Below, in pieces: positions 12,312 through 24,636 of a stretch of DNA of 64,000 nt. The notes under the pieces were generated by a model. That model was not told the origin of the DNA. It did no database searches and saw only the letters and a program-made list of their open reading frames with translations. Every line of letters starts with the position of its first letter. Within the stretch, counting starts at the first letter, position 1. The position numbers were made by a program, and so were the translations under genes. The DNA comes from Amphiduros pacificus (taxonomy: Eukaryota; Annelida; Polychaeta; Phyllodocida; Hesionidae), in the NCBI GenBank assembly GCA_949316495.1, contig OX439009.1:41758096-41822095 (forward strand), given 5' to 3'.

Positions 12312-13404
12312 CTAATAATAAATAATAATAATAATAAAATTTGTATAGCGCTGATACCAGACAGCGTTCACCTTCCTTAATCAGGAGTAGATCCCGTAAG
12401 TAAGGCGGGGCCTTACTATTTAGGGCTTTCCAGGTTAATAGAAGAATTTTAAAATCAATTCTTGCGTGAACAGGAAGCCAGTGTAGTTCCTGTAATTGTC
12501 CTGAAATGTGATCAAATTTCCTGATTTTTCCAACTACCCGTGCTGCAGAGTTTTGGAGGTATTGCAGTTTCCTGATGTCAGTTTTGGGAAGACCTGCTAG
12601 AAGACCATTACCATAGTCAAGGGTAGATGTGACAAAAGCATGGGTAAGTGTTACCGCGGTCTTCTCGTCTAGACAATGTCTGATGGCCGCCAGGTTCCTG
12701 ATGTGATAATAGCCTTTCTGACACATTTTCTTGATCTGGGCCTTCATGTCCATGTTGGAATCAAATGTGATACCAAGGTCAACCACTGACTGACAAGGAG
12801 CAATATCAGAGTCACCCACTTTGATTGTGGTTGGGATACTGCTATGTGTGGTAGTACTGTACCTGTCAGTACATATGAGCATTTCAGTTTTTCCATCATT
12901 TATCTTCATCTTATTTGATATGAGGAAATTTCTGACCTCACTGACACACTCCTCCATTTTGTGTCTGCTCATATCTACATGATGGGGGGAGGTGTGGTCA
13001 ACAGGGATGTAGATCTGAGTATCATCTGCATAAATGTGATAGCTCAGACCATATTTGGCAAGTATGTCAGATAGGGGTGTCATGTAGATGGTGAACAGTA
13101 TAGGGCCTTGGGGTACCCCATATTTTAGGGATTTGAGACGGGATCTGTGGATCCCCACCTTCACACATTGCTTCCTGTCCATCAGGTATGACCGAATCCA
13201 GGAGAGTGCATGACCTTTGACGTTGCATCTATCCCTTAGTCTGTCCAAAAGGATTTGATGGTCAATAGTGTCAAAGGCAGCAGAAAGGTCAAGCAGCAGC
13301 AAGATAACTGACTTTCTACTGTCTAGAGCACCCAAGATATCATTTTGAACTTTTAACAAAGCAGTTTCAGTACTGTGATATTCTTTGTAGGCTGATTGAA
13401 ACTG
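12312..13404 (-). mobile_element. 5'-truncated LINE (CR1/L2-like), RT part only
   Basis: This copy starts in the reverse transcriptase and ends in the same AGCGCTATACAAATTTT plus (ATT)n tail as the full-length LINE at 43799-51141, but is diverged from it. The frame from 13359 codes RT with YADDTQIY and LTHAFVTSTLDYGNGLLAG. Two internal deletions show against the full copy: four residues between GVPQG and PILF, and about 200 nt before the 3' tail, so the conserved C-terminal part after GER is missing. It is a dead copy generated by 5' truncation, as is usual for target-primed integration. Confidence 0.85.
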
Positions 13405-14356
13405 TTACCCCCAGAAATGTATGTATATTCAACTTGAACCCAACTTATACTGAAAAGGCCCAGTTGTGTGTAAATCAGTAAAACCAATAGGAATGCTCAC
13501 TTGATATTCACCATCTGGTGTACAGATGGCTTGACATAATACGTTACAGGTAAGTGTTGATTTGCGGCAGGATTAAATGACATGTGGTCATAAAACTGTG
13601 AAACAAATAATCTCCCTTTAGTAAAATCAATTAAAATACACCTGTCATTATTGTGTTTTGCTGAAAGTGTCAAGTGTTGTGGTGCATAAGGGTGTTAGGC
13701 CTGTATTAATATACAAACACTAAGGGACAAACAGGCCTCCATAGCCAAATCACTCCACTGTCCCAATTTGAAGGTGCCCCATTTTAGCAAACCTTTAATT
13801 TGCAGGAGGTTTGCACCAGATCTCTGGTCAGCTGAACAAAGTTTGTTAAGTAAAGTATTCAGTGATGATTTGGATTTCAGCAGAAATCTCATATACTTTC
13901 ATGTTTATGTAGTGGTAATATGATGTGTAATAACATTTTCTCACAACTTTAAGAAAACATTGCTTGAACATCTAATTTCATGAAAGTTGTAAGAAAGTTG
14001 AACATATTCAATTTTAGACCAACAAAATCTCATTTCAAAGTCATTTTTGTTCTGTAACCTGCCCTTTTAAAACCCTCCCCTGTATTTCTGAAAAATGTTG
14101 TATTCATAATTTAACCAAATGTGATAAAACAATTTCTACCCATTAAAATGGCAGCCTTTTGTCACAGATGTAAAGATATCCATATATTTCTTAACTTCAG
14201 TTTGATACTGATACAAATATTTTCCAACAACCCCATCAATTCCAATAACACATATATAAATTCCAACAGTTGATTTAAGTATACTGAAGGTATTTGATAA
14301 ATCGGATGTATCTTATATATTACATTTATCTAAAAAAAATGGTTGTAATCTATTTG
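13405..14356. other. No feature recognised
   Basis: AT-rich unique-looking DNA between a LINE fragment and a SINE. The short open frames have no recognisable similarity or splice structure. Confidence 0.4.
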
Positions 14357-14647
14357 TTTGTTTGTTTGGGGTTTTACATCACTTTAATATTATTCCAGTC
14401 ATTTGTAGCAGATATAGTGCTGCCTCATTGTCATGTCGCAGGTCCTTGACATGACAACCCGCCCGGTCACAGATTTGCAAGGACAAGGGGTTAACCCTTT
14501 TGGCACAGGCCTCAGCTCATATGTGAAATTGAGTCATGAGTTCAATCTCGGCATGGCAGGGGATCGAACGCACGACCTTTGGATCACCACAGAGGAATTG
14601 GTGCTAATAAGCTGGCGCTCTAACCAACTGCGCCACGGCCCGGGGCC
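14357..14647 (-). mobile_element. tRNA-derived SINE, inverted copy
   Basis: Reverse-oriented member of the family at 11650. The B-box complement GGGGATCGAACGCACGACC and the A-box complement GCTCTAACCAACTGCGCCA lie at the right end. Body and tail (GGGGTTTTACATCACTTTAA) follow leftwards. It is close to full length. Confidence 0.8.
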
Positions 14648-14922
14648 CGTTGTAATCTATAAAGGAGAAGAATCTGATCAATTTGATCAATCAGTGTATA
14701 TTGTCCATCAATTCCAACAATTCCATCTATCCCATGAACCAATATAGTTCAATATCTATCATACCTTCAGTACGTATTCTATGTACAGACTTGCACAGTC
14801 CATAAGCTCTGTAAATTTTATTACAGCTATGCGGTCAACCCCATATTTCTAGAAATGAGAAGAATCGGATGTATCTGAACAATTCCAACTTGCGCTACTT
14901 CCTATAAATTCCAACAATTCTA

Positions 14923-15066
14923 TCAATCCCATCTATAGCATCAATCCCATCTATAGCATCAATCCCATCTATAGCATCAATCCCATCTATAGCATCAATC
15001 CCATCTATAGCATCAATCCCATCTATAGCATCAATCCCATCTATAGCATCAATCCCATCTATAGCA
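14923..15066. repeat. 18-bp minisatellite, 8 copies
   Basis: TCAATCCCATCTATAGCA is repeated eight times with almost no divergence, so the expansion is recent. Confidence 0.9.
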
Positions 15067-15819
15067 CTTTCATGTGAAGAAGCAAATTTTATTTTTTTTA
15101 AATCAAAATATATTTACACATGCCTCTCCTCCCGCTCTCTTCAAAAAGATATCTTTTTGTTTTAGAGTGTATCTTGACATACATATTGTTGTGACAATTA
15201 TTAGACATATAACCCATTCTAAGTGGGCTTTGAGAAGGTTTTGCAAAAAATGTCACTAAAATTGTCACTTGAAGTTATAAGCCTTTGTGAGGATAAGAAA
15301 GCTACGAAATTTGCATATGTTCTACTTTGTAACCTTTTCTATAGGGATAACAAATTTTATGAAAGAGGGATTGAAAAAAGAAGAAGTTTATCACATAACT
15401 TGTGACAAGGTTGATCACAGATTGACTCTGATCTCTCCTAACCTGGTCTCACAAAACCCTCACTTCCCACTCTCTTCAAACACATTGGACAAAAAGATGG
15501 TTACCACTAGCTTCAAATGTGTTATTGAAACTAGTATTTTAAAGGGCTAAGCTAGCTGATACATTTTACCCCCGAAAATTAAAATCTTGATCCCTCCATC
15601 ATTTTAGGGGTCAATCCCTGCCCTCCCTGCACAAGGAAGTGCTTGTCATGGCCATTTAACCAAGACTTTGAACTTTTTATTTATAGATATAGTTGGTGAA
15701 TGTCCAGATTATGTCAAGATCATAATCTTGGCCAACATGTGTAAAACAAGGGATAATTGGGTCAAAATGGATAAGATCCCTTAATCCCAGCAAAAGTTGT
15801 TTTCGGTGCGCATGCATAA
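15067..15819. other. No feature recognised
   Basis: Intergenic DNA between a minisatellite and a MITE. The short frames present show no family signature. Confidence 0.4.
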
Positions 15820-17178
15820 TGCCTCAGTCACATTTGCACCGGGCGCCGGCCGGGAAGTAACAATCGGCCGACTTACCAGTCTGCCGGGCGCCGGGGAGTT
15901 TATCAGCAACAATCTCAGATATGCCGTAGCTGTGGTCACATTATTAAAGGGCACCGCACGGCACGTGCAAGACTGAATGGCACAGACGTCTGCAGGATAT
16001 CTTATGCCTCAGTCACATTTGCACCGGGCGCCGGCCGGGCAGTAACAATCGGCCGACTTCACAGTCTGCCGGGCGCCGGGGAGTTTACAAGCAACAATCT
16101 GAGATATGCCGTAGCTGTGGTCACATTATTGAAGGGCACCGCACGGCACGTGCAAGACTGAATGACACAGACGTCTGCAGGATATCTTAAGGACGTCTAG
16201 ATCATCGACAGATGTCTGTAGGATATCCTAAAGACGTCTTTATCATTGACAGACGTCTGAAAGACATCTTAAAGACGTCTGTCTCATTTGACAGACGTCT
16301 GAAAGACATCTTAAAGACGTCTATGATATATCGCAGGGAGCCCGTGCGATCATCTGACGATGGTCTATGAACACTTGAAATAAATATAATCCTATTTTCA
16401 CCGCACGATGCCACCGGCAGCCCTAAGATAATCTGCCGATGTCCCTGCGGGACACTGCCGGGACCCTGCCGGGACCCTGCCGTGTACTTTAAGATGATAT
16501 TTGCTGATAAGACATCGGGGAAACGCCGGCAACTTTTATGTGGCAGCTAAAAGTTCCCGATGACCCGGCCGACGTCTTAAAGATGCCCAATTGTGGCCGA
16601 TGATCTCCCGGTGCCCGCACGGCAATCTGAACTGCCGGCCGATTTTGTAAAAAATACCCATCGGCCGGGCATCTTTACTGAAATCGGTGCAAATGTGACT
16701 GAGGTATAAATTAAAGACGTCTGTCTCATTGACAGACGTCTGAAAGACATCCTAAAGACGTCTGTCTCATTTGACAGACGTCTGAAAGACATCCTAAAGA
16801 CTTCTATGATATATCGCAGGGAGCCCGTGCGATCATCTGACGATGGTCTATGAACACATGAAATAAATATAATCCTATTTTCACCGCACGATGCCACCGG
16901 CAGCCCTAAGATAATCTGCCGATGTCCCTGCGGGACACTGCCGGGACCCTGCCGTGCACTTTAAGATGATATTTGCTGATAAGACATCGGGGAAACGCCG
17001 GCAACTTTTATGTTGCAGCTAAAAGTTCCCGATGACCCGGCCGACGTCTTAAAGATGCCTAATTGTGTCCGATGATCTCCCGGTGCCCGCTCGGCAATCT
17101 GAAATGCCTGCCGATTTTGTAAAAAATACCCATCGGCCGGGCATCTTGGCTAAAATCGGCGCAAATGTGACTGAGGTA
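15820..17178. mobile_element. GC-rich MITE, outer copy split by its own kind
   Basis: Outer ends read TGCCTCAGTCACATTTGC at 15820 and its complement GCAAATGTGACTGAGGTA ending at 17178. The outer copy consists of 15820-16004 and 16707-17178 (about 657 bp). It is GC-rich (GGGCGCCGGCCGGG), unlike its surroundings, and has internal repeats of GACGTCTG with GACAGACGTCTGAAAGACAT. No transposase is coded. Nearby TA-rich flanks would fit a short TA-type target duplication, but I cannot define it exactly. Confidence 0.7.
16005..16706. mobile_element. MITE, inner copy nested in the outer one
   Basis: A second complete copy of about 702 bp with the same terminal inverted repeats (TGCCTCAGTCACATTTGC and GCAAATGTGACTGAGGTA). 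To its right, sequence resumes with the middle part of the outer copy, as expected for insertion of one family member into another. The two copies remain very similar, so both insertions are fairly young. Confidence 0.7.
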
Positions 17179-18956
17179 TTAGTGTGATTTACAAGGACAG
17201 CATCTCTAGGCATGATCCTTTCATGTTAACTAGCAATCTATACATCCCTAATGCACACAAATTAATGTCTGCACAGCTGTACTTTTGAACAGTCGTTTTT
17301 GTACAAATTCATCATGACTGATTGATAAAGTTGACACTAGCTTTACTTTAGAAGAAGTAGTTGCCGACATGATTATCTTGATGGGAAATTTTGACAAACG
17401 CTTGTAGGTGGTTTTATTAGATGTGCTTTGATTGCCCTCACAGCAGGGTGGTTTCATGCCCCTGTGCCAACAGAAATGACAATCAGCCCCTTGTCCGATA
17501 TTATCAAAACCCTATGAGGTATTGATATCATGTTTACCCACTTCCAGAATTTGCCAACTCCAGATATATATTACTCTCAACTCTAGTCCTCTTTTCCTCC
17601 AAAATCCCAATTTACTTTTGTGACAATTAGAATGTTAATGAAAGCATGAAAGATCTCAATCATTATGATTATTCAACTTTCTTTTCATGGATATATCACT
17701 TTCAAAAGTAAGACCTTTAAATTTTTTATTAGTTATGCTAATACTTTTCCAGCAAAATGTATATTGCAAAGTATTATGTCAAAGAAATAAAGTAAAAATC
17801 ATCTTGAGGAGATGATGTATAACAGTAATGTTTTAAGATTAAATTCTGTGCAAAATGTCACCTGAAGACAAAGCAATCTAATATCATGTGGCATCAGTGT
17901 AGTGTCAGTGGTGGTGGGGCATCTGTCACACCTCACATCTTGTTAGCTCCTTATTACTCATACTGGTCAACTCTTGACTGATTGTTAAGAGCCTATATCA
18001 ATTATATAGTGTCTTTTCGAAGTATGTAATCACAATGACAAGGTTGTGTGTGTCACAGAAGGTTTGGTTATGGTATGGTCTTATCTGTCTAAATAATTAC
18101 ATGCATCACATAACATTAAAGGGATTAAGCATCAATTTTGCAAAAACGTTTAAAATTCACATATTGGTGATAAATGTATTTATCATTCACATCTATTAAT
18201 TAATTGCTGCACCCCCATTAGTGTCTGTGACATCTATATTGAACACGACCCTATTGCATAGCCTACTTTTCAAAGCACACTTCTTTCTTATTGAGTTATT
18301 TGTATGTGGAGTGTTATCATAAGAGACACTGAAAGGTCATAAAAGTATGGCAATATACTTATGACGTCATGAAATGTATTGTCCAGAATGACGTCAAACA
18401 GTGCTGCCCTACTTTGAGCCTCATTTGAGGGCAAACAAACATCATGCTACCTGTGTTTACCCGTCAAATGCAGTGTATGGCTCAGACAGACCTCTGCTGG
18501 GAGTGCAACTTCTATGCAACTTCTCATAGCAACCTATCTTTTTTTCTATGTATAACTTCAATTTGTCATATTATTCATATTTAAGTTTTCAATAACCGAA
18601 ATTATAGAATTGATGCTTAATACCTTTAAGGACCTTAAATGCAGTGCTTGATAACTAATTCTCGGTTTTGAATTCATTACCTTTATTGCCCCATTTAGCC
18701 ACATGTGTTCTGTAGAATGTAAGTCAATTCACATTCAATCGATGGGATAAATATACATATTGTTGGATTGAGGGGATTGATGGTGAATTGCTTGGGACTT
18801 TGGCCATGGATGATTTTGCTGCACTTTGCACAAAATCTCTAACTTGTATTTGATTGGCTTGGATATATCCCCTTGACAAGATGGCTGGCCAGGATTAAAT
18901 GGTGATTATAAATTCAAAACAATTTAAAATGATATAATTATCCTTAAATCATAGCA
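17179..18956. other. No feature recognised
   Basis: AT-rich intergenic DNA. I see no splice-flanked coding sequence, RNA gene or clear repeat. Confidence 0.35.
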
Positions 18957-19166
18957 GGTGGGCAGTTCCTCTGTGATGTTCCAAAAGGTCATGGGTTTGA
19001 TTCCCGTCCGTGCCAAGATTGCATTCACAATCAATTTTCAATGCTTGGAGGATTAACCCATTATCCTTATAAATCTGTGAGGCAGTACTATATCTGCCAC
19101 AAGTAGGTCTAATCAAGATATGACTGAATTAGTTTTGGAAGTGATATAAAACCCCAAATATATACT
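18957..19166 (+). mobile_element. SINE fragment, head missing
   Basis: It starts near the B box (GGTCATGGGTTTGATTCCCG), then GGATTAACCCATTATCCTTA, GGCAGTACTATATCTGCCAC and the tail GTGATATAAAACCCCAAAT. It has the same body as the two longer SINEs but is more diverged, and the A-box region is lost. Confidence 0.65.
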
Positions 19167-19964
19167 CCCATGACCGGAAGGAAAAAGGACGCTGTTTACA
19201 AACTTCCTGTTGTGGCTACCAGGTTTCTGAGGTACATGAAAAAGTGGAGGACAATTTAGTCATTTGACATTTGTTATCAAGTGAGATATCAAAGTTTCCC
19301 TGATGGTTAGTTTACTTTATTATTATGAACAGATAATGTTTGTTGGGAGTACTATATAAATTTTATTATTAAAGAGATACTTTCTGGTAAAATAATTTGT
19401 ACAAATTACATGAATAGATGATCATTGATGTGTAAATATATTGAAATTCATAGACAAAAATATATATCAGTAACCATGGAAATAAGTCATATATAACTTT
19501 GCTAATATTGGTCCAATTGGCATGCATTTTACACCAAAATGTCACATTTTTCATGCTGTTTTCGACACATAACCATTCTATAGTGCATCTTGTTCTGAGA
19601 CCAAAAATCGTGGCATCACTATTTTGGCTCCATTGTTGTTTATTTACTAATTAGTAATGCAAATAGGTAATTGCCCCACTATGTCATTCATTTTTTTCCA
19701 TCATGTGCATTTGAAAGAGCTAACGTATTTACTCGAATATAAGACGACTCGTGCATAAGATGACCCCGAAAATTAATGTTATTTTACTTGAAAAGACCAA
19801 TTCCCGAATATTAGACGAGTTGCTTTTTCTCAAGACATTGGCACTGCTACCATTCAAGGTTGGTGGCCATTTTATAAGTGAAATGTAAATATGCTTATGC
19901 AACAAGATCTTAATGGGCTTATACACAAGGATTTATGATAAAACGTAAATACGATATTCATATT
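19167..19964. other. No gene; foldback flank
   Basis: Intergenic DNA. Near 19728 it contains TATTTACTCGAATATAAGACG followed by GATGACCCCGAAAATTAA, which has the look of a repeat-family end, but I cannot delimit it. Confidence 0.35.
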
Positions 19965-20505
19965 TTCGAAATAATGGATATCGGACGTAGCGGATCGATT
20001 TTAATTGTGTTTTAAATGATAAATAAAGGTATTTACTCAATATTACCACGATTACGCTTCGCAGGTCGAGAATTTTTCCATGTCCTTGACCTTATCGTAA
20101 AAACAAAGTAAAACGTAAAATGCTCACATCATTTTCGCACCAAAAACATTCTTAATGAAAACGCTTTGTTTTAATGCTAGGGTCAAGGATGTCACACGAC
20201 ATCATATTTACGTTTTACTTCTATGTCTATTAAAATTAAAATTATCATTTAATTATATCGCACAAAACAATTTTATACAGCCTTTGATGTCTTCCCATTC
20301 AGTAGTGTGAAAATTAGTAAATTTTCATTGATGGCAATTATCAGCATTCACAGCATTTCGTCATTGTTTCCTCTGCTTTGAGTAATGTCTTCCCTTTTTG
20401 ACTGAAATGCTTTCACATGCATAATATATTTATAATACCTTTATTTCTCATTTAAAAACCAATTAAAATCGATCTGCTACATCCGATATCCAAAATACAA
20501 AGGAT
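19965..20505. repeat. Inverted repeat with arms of about 80 bp
   Basis: GGATATCGGACGTAGCGG with ATCGATTTTAATTG and AATAAAGGTATT at 19975-20045 recurs inverted at 20430-20505 (AATACCTTTATTTC, CAATTAAAATCGATC, CATCCGATATCC). The spacer is about 390 bp. It is probably a MITE or foldback relic. Confidence 0.6.
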
Positions 20506-21525
20506 AACCAATCATATAAAATGATGCATCAAGGCTTGGAGATAGAGGAATATCTAGTCATTTGAACTGGTCTTCAACACGGGATATTAGATATACAGCA
20601 AATTCACTGGAGTATTCCAGGATATATTTCAATTTCATTTTTTTAAAATATTTTGTGTAGATGTATGTTTCATCTTATCTATGACCATCTCAGCATCTGG
20701 GATTGAAATCTGCAAGCTGGACATGGTTTGATATATATGACGGGGTTATTTCCTAACTACCACAAGGGTTATATTTTCACCTATTCATTTTTCAGTGATG
20801 GAAGTCGGCATTCCGCAAAAAAACTGAAACCCTGAAAACTTAACCAGAAGATACCCCTACCCCCTTACAGAAATGTCATTTTTGGATGTTTCAGACTGAG
20901 TTCAGACCATTTATAATTTCACATTTGAAGAAAAAAACCTAAATTCAGGTTATTTCCTGAAGACTTTCATCACTGATTCACCCTAAAAGCTTATAAGCAG
21001 ATTTTGAATTTCTGGGACAATCATTTACATTTTCACAAGACGGGGCGTGGAATGTGTTGGGAGGATTCTTTACCAATGCAAACTACGGAAAATGGTGACC
21101 AATTTAGTCTGGCTTCATTTCCAACCTCTCAAGACAACACTGTTTCTTGAATCTCGCAACATTTCCCAAAATTTTCAGATATTTTTTTTCAATTATTAAA
21201 AAAAACCCAGTCCACTGGCCTTATAACTGCCTCTAACAAGGTTTGCCAACATCTTCTGGAAATGTTTGCAAATTGCTTCTTAAAGATCGTTTTAAGTATT
21301 TATCCTGCTTTGCCCCCCCATATTGCTATATTCCAGATGTCTGAATGAGGCTAAATTTATTAGTAGGAGATACTGGATGTTCCAGGTGTGTGTGTGTATC
21401 AGAGTCAATTTAGACCAACAAAATATTGCTAGGCTTTGCTCAACAGGGTGGAGTTATTATATAACGTTTAAAGTTTATGGGATTAAACAAAGGAAAACAC
21501 AGAGCAATTGTTATAAATAGAACAC
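20506..21525. other. No feature recognised
   Basis: Intergenic DNA downstream of the inferred endoplasmin poly(A) site. Nothing I can support. Confidence 0.35.
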
Positions 21526-21531
21526 TTTATT
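21526..21531 (-). promoter_or_regulatory. Candidate endoplasmin poly(A) signal
   Basis: AATAAA on the minus strand, about 1.06 kb after the endoplasmin stop codon. The DNA between is AT-rich and without repeats, as expected of a 3' UTR. Nearer, weaker signals cannot be excluded. Confidence 0.4.
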
Positions 21532-22590
21532 TTATCAAACCAAACAAAATCGGACCAAGTTGGATTTTCCGATTAAGTTTTGGAATGAAGTGGTCGGAAA
21601 CTGGCCAAAGCCTTTTCATGATGATATTACACTCAAACAATGATAAAATGATGACACATGACTCCTCATGATGTGATATTTTTTAGTCAAGAGCTGATTG
21701 TGTAAAACAGTACAATATTTAATGAGCAGAATTGTCACTCCAATTACGATATTTATGAACAATAAACAATCTCCCCACGTAGCCTTAACAGCACTCTCAC
21801 TCTTGCATTCAATGAGTTACTCTAAACTCAATCTAATATCCATTTCACTCACAACAAAATGACGTACCCATGGATAATAAAGGAATGTGTAAATGTCTCA
21901 TTCTATGTGTCCCCCCCTGTGAAAAAATATACAGGCATCTCCTGCAGTCTGTATTATAAACACTACAAGCTGGTACAAACCGTGTCCACCAGAGGACACC
22001 ACTGTACGGATCCCAGAAATCCCACACTAAAATGATCAAATGTTGGGTTTGATATCAAAGCAAAATGTCAGCAGCTAAACTTTGGCTAATAATATGGCTG
22101 TTGTTATGAAGAATTCCTCGGGAGTCTCTGCAAGATGCCAGTGTGGCTGTATAATTGACAGGAGATCATTCTTGTGACCACGATTGCGCTCATTCTGTTG
22201 GACATTGTTGAACACCAACACTGATGATTATAATGAAGTCCTTTGTACATGATAAACGATTGTAAAAGCCTCGACAGATTTTCCTTTCTTGAAGGGTCCA
22301 TGTACGGCATCACACATTTCTTAATGTCACTGGTAGCCATTGATGGCAATTCAATCATGATTTTAAAAAAAAAAACCAAACTTATTTCATTGTTAGTAGT
22401 TGTTGGTTGATATACAGGCTTAGCAATGAGGCCGAGTGTTCACATGATGAGCACAGATTCTTGCTCTCTTTAACTGCATTGATAAAACAATATCACATTT
22501 TGATGTCTCATAAACTGGTCCCCCATCTTTGGCCCATCACATTTTCACTGGTACCCCATCACTGCAGCTTATTGCCTAGGCCCTTCTTGC

Positions 22591-22614
22591 CTATAATTCA
22601 TCATGAGTCTCCTC
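22591..22614 (-). CDS. HSP90B1: Endoplasmin exon 14: HDEL and stop
   Basis: A 24-nt coding segment (EETHDEL and TAG; residues 807-813) behind the acceptor TTTTTGATTCCAG, in phase 0. HDEL is the ER-retrieval signal bound by the KDEL receptor, the expected end of GRP94. The exon continues as 3' UTR. Its small size makes it easy for gene finders to miss. Confidence 0.85.
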   Translation of the reverse strand, partial: EETHDEL

Positions 22615-23386
22615 CTGGAATCAAAAAGTTCAAACAGCCATCTTAGTATTGGTTGCCATAGTAACACGTTTTCCGCATGGCCATGGTCCAGCTTCCCATT
22701 TGGTTCTTGCCTGATGTTGCTTTTATTGCGTTTTGTATTAGTTTTGTTTGTTATTTATTTACATCTCTGCTCCTCCCTCCTTCGGGAAGGATACAATTAT
22801 TTTAGACTTTTGGATTGCATAAACAAATCACGATTTTTCTGACTTTTCTTTCTTTTTGTTAGTAGTTCAAACCATGCAGATATATTTTGAGATTTTCAGT
22901 TATTTAATCACATCAATCTGCTGGGAAATATTTTACAGAAAGCAGTAGTGTGTTAATGACTTTACACTAGAGTTAGAATACAGGACGAAAAACACTGGCA
23001 GGCAAAAACCAAGGAAGCTGGAACCAGGCAATCTGGGAACAAAATCAACAAAACCATGCAAAACAGATCTAATGGAAATATTCATACAATTCTTACAGAC
23101 ATCTTTTCCTACTTGATACCTCCTAATATTTATTTTTTGTGAATAGTTATCATATTTTTGTAATATCAAAGCTAAATAATAACTCAATACTTTCTTTTAT
23201 AAGGAAGAATTTGCAAATTACTTGACAGCCATGTGCTTGTTAGTGCTGTCATCTGGTGTCAAAAGTATAGTTCTCCTTAAAATTGCTATAATCTCATCTA
23301 CATAGAATAGCCTTCTTAAGTGCCTGTCTTGAGGATTTCAGAATTTGTCTTTATTAGCATTGAGTGCAGATAGGTTAAGTTCTGAC

Positions 23387-23533
23387 CTCCTCTCCTGCCT
23401 CCTCGGCGAGAGCTTCCTCCGCGGGAGCCTCCTCCGATGCCTCTTCTCCCTCCTCTCCTTCTTCATCCTCCTCTACTTCCTCCACATCCTCCTCTCCGGC
23501 CTCCTCCTCCTCATCCTCCTCAATCTCCTCAAT
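23387..23533 (-). CDS. HSP90B1: Endoplasmin exon 13: acidic tail
   Basis: Residues 758-806, nearly all Glu, Asp, Ala and Gly (IEEIEEDEEEEAGEED and onward), the usual acidic stretch before the retrieval signal of GRP94. The acceptor is TTGCGACAG, phase 0. The donor is GAG then GTCAGA, with an unusual C at +3. If this intron were retained, translation would stop four codons later (VRT, stop) and the protein would lack HDEL. Confidence 0.85.
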
Positions 23534-23707
23534 CTGTCGCAATCAAATGTTCACATTGAAATTGGCATGAAGACAGATATATATATAAATAGGCTTGCAA
23601 TATTATTATCAATTCTACATTAAAGTACACATTTGACATAATCCTTGTGTAAAGGAGCTAAGTGTGTTTAGAAGATAAGATTACTAATGGAGGAATAAGG
23701 TGCGGAC

Positions 23708-23942
23708 CTGTTCATCCAGGGAGATGTCCATGGAGAGCCTCAGCATGCGCTCGATGCGGTCGGCGAACGAGGCGGTGTCTGAAAGCACGTATCCTGATCT
23801 CAGGGTAGCGGTCTCAAACAGCACATTGGCCAGATCCAGAGTGGTCTGATCTTCCTTGTCAGTCTCCAGACGAGACTTCAGCTCCTTTACCAACGGATGG
23901 CGCGGGTTCACTTCCAGAGTCTTCTTCTGAGTGGCATAATAC
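23708..23942 (-). CDS. HSP90B1: Endoplasmin exon 12: end of C-terminal dimerisation domain
   Basis: Residues 679-757, with [21 protein letters not shown] and [13 protein letters not shown], highly conserved in the Hsp90 dimerisation domain. The acceptor is ATCACTGCAG, phase 2 in. The donor is CAG then GTCCGC, which is non-consensus at +3; phase 0 fits exon 13 exactly. The acceptor and first exon bases are repeated four more times in the intron (see 23943-24205). Confidence 0.9.
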
Positions 23943-24205
23943 CTGCAGTGATAAGAGTCACGATAGATTAGTATTAAACCTGAGATACATAATACGTGCA
24001 GTGATAAGAGCCACGACAGATTAGTATTAAACCTGAGATACATAATACCTGCAGTGATAAGAGTCACGATAGATTAGTATTAAACCTGATATACATAATA
24101 CCTACAGTGATAAGAGTCACGATAGATTAGTATTAAACCTGAGGTACATAATAGCTGCAGTGATAAGAGTCACGATAGATTAGTATTAAACCTGAGGTAC
24201 GGGTC
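23943..24205. repeat. 53-bp array carrying copies of the exon 12 acceptor
   Basis: Five units spaced 53 bp apart, each with ATAATACCTGCAGTGATAAG (plus strand). On the coding strand this is CTTATCACTGCAG followed by the first bases of exon 12 (GTATTAT). Two units have lost the exact CTGCAG. The array directly abuts the exon. Confidence 0.85.
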
Positions 24206-24499
24206 AAAGCTGTGGGTCATTCTACAGTATTCATCTAATTGGCATAATAGATAGAGTCACTATACAAGTCAATTTCCTTGGCACATTATGCAAGGAAATC
24301 ATGTACTCTACATGTACTCTTAAAAACTCATTATGTTGGACCTAATCAATCAAATAAATATTTACTTCAAATAAAGAGTTTTCTGATTTAAATCACATGC
24401 ACCTCCAAAGAAAAAGTTTGAATGATTGATATTCGACACCACGGCACGGTTTCTTGTGCAAACTATATTCGACATTGCTTTGGGTGTGAGGCTACTTAC

Positions 24500-24636
24500 G
24501 ACTGGTTGGGGTCTTCCTGTTTCTGGTAGGCCTGGGCCCTCATGATGCGCTCCATGTTGCCGGACCAACCATACGAGCTGGCCACCAGGGCGCAGGGAGA
24601 GGTCGTCAGACGCTCCGACACGACAGCCTTCTCTAT
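24500..24636 (-). CDS. HSP90B1: Endoplasmin exon 11
   Basis: Residues 634-679, containing [19 protein letters not shown] and MRAQAYQ, diagnostic of Hsp90 C-terminal domains. The acceptor is TTTATTGCAG, phase 0; the donor is TC then GTAAGT, phase 2. Confidence 0.92.

Noticed and set aside
16202-16897. Two similar frames of 70 and 106 codons starting MASCGENRIIF
   Set aside because: They lie in the duplicated interior of a MITE and span its inverted-repeat end; the similarity is due to element duplication.
17248-17457. Minus-strand frame starting MKPPCCEGNQ as a possible 5' exon of the DGDGIPD gene
   Set aside because: No signal peptide and no phase-matched donor could be identified, and composition is like the surrounding intergenic DNA.
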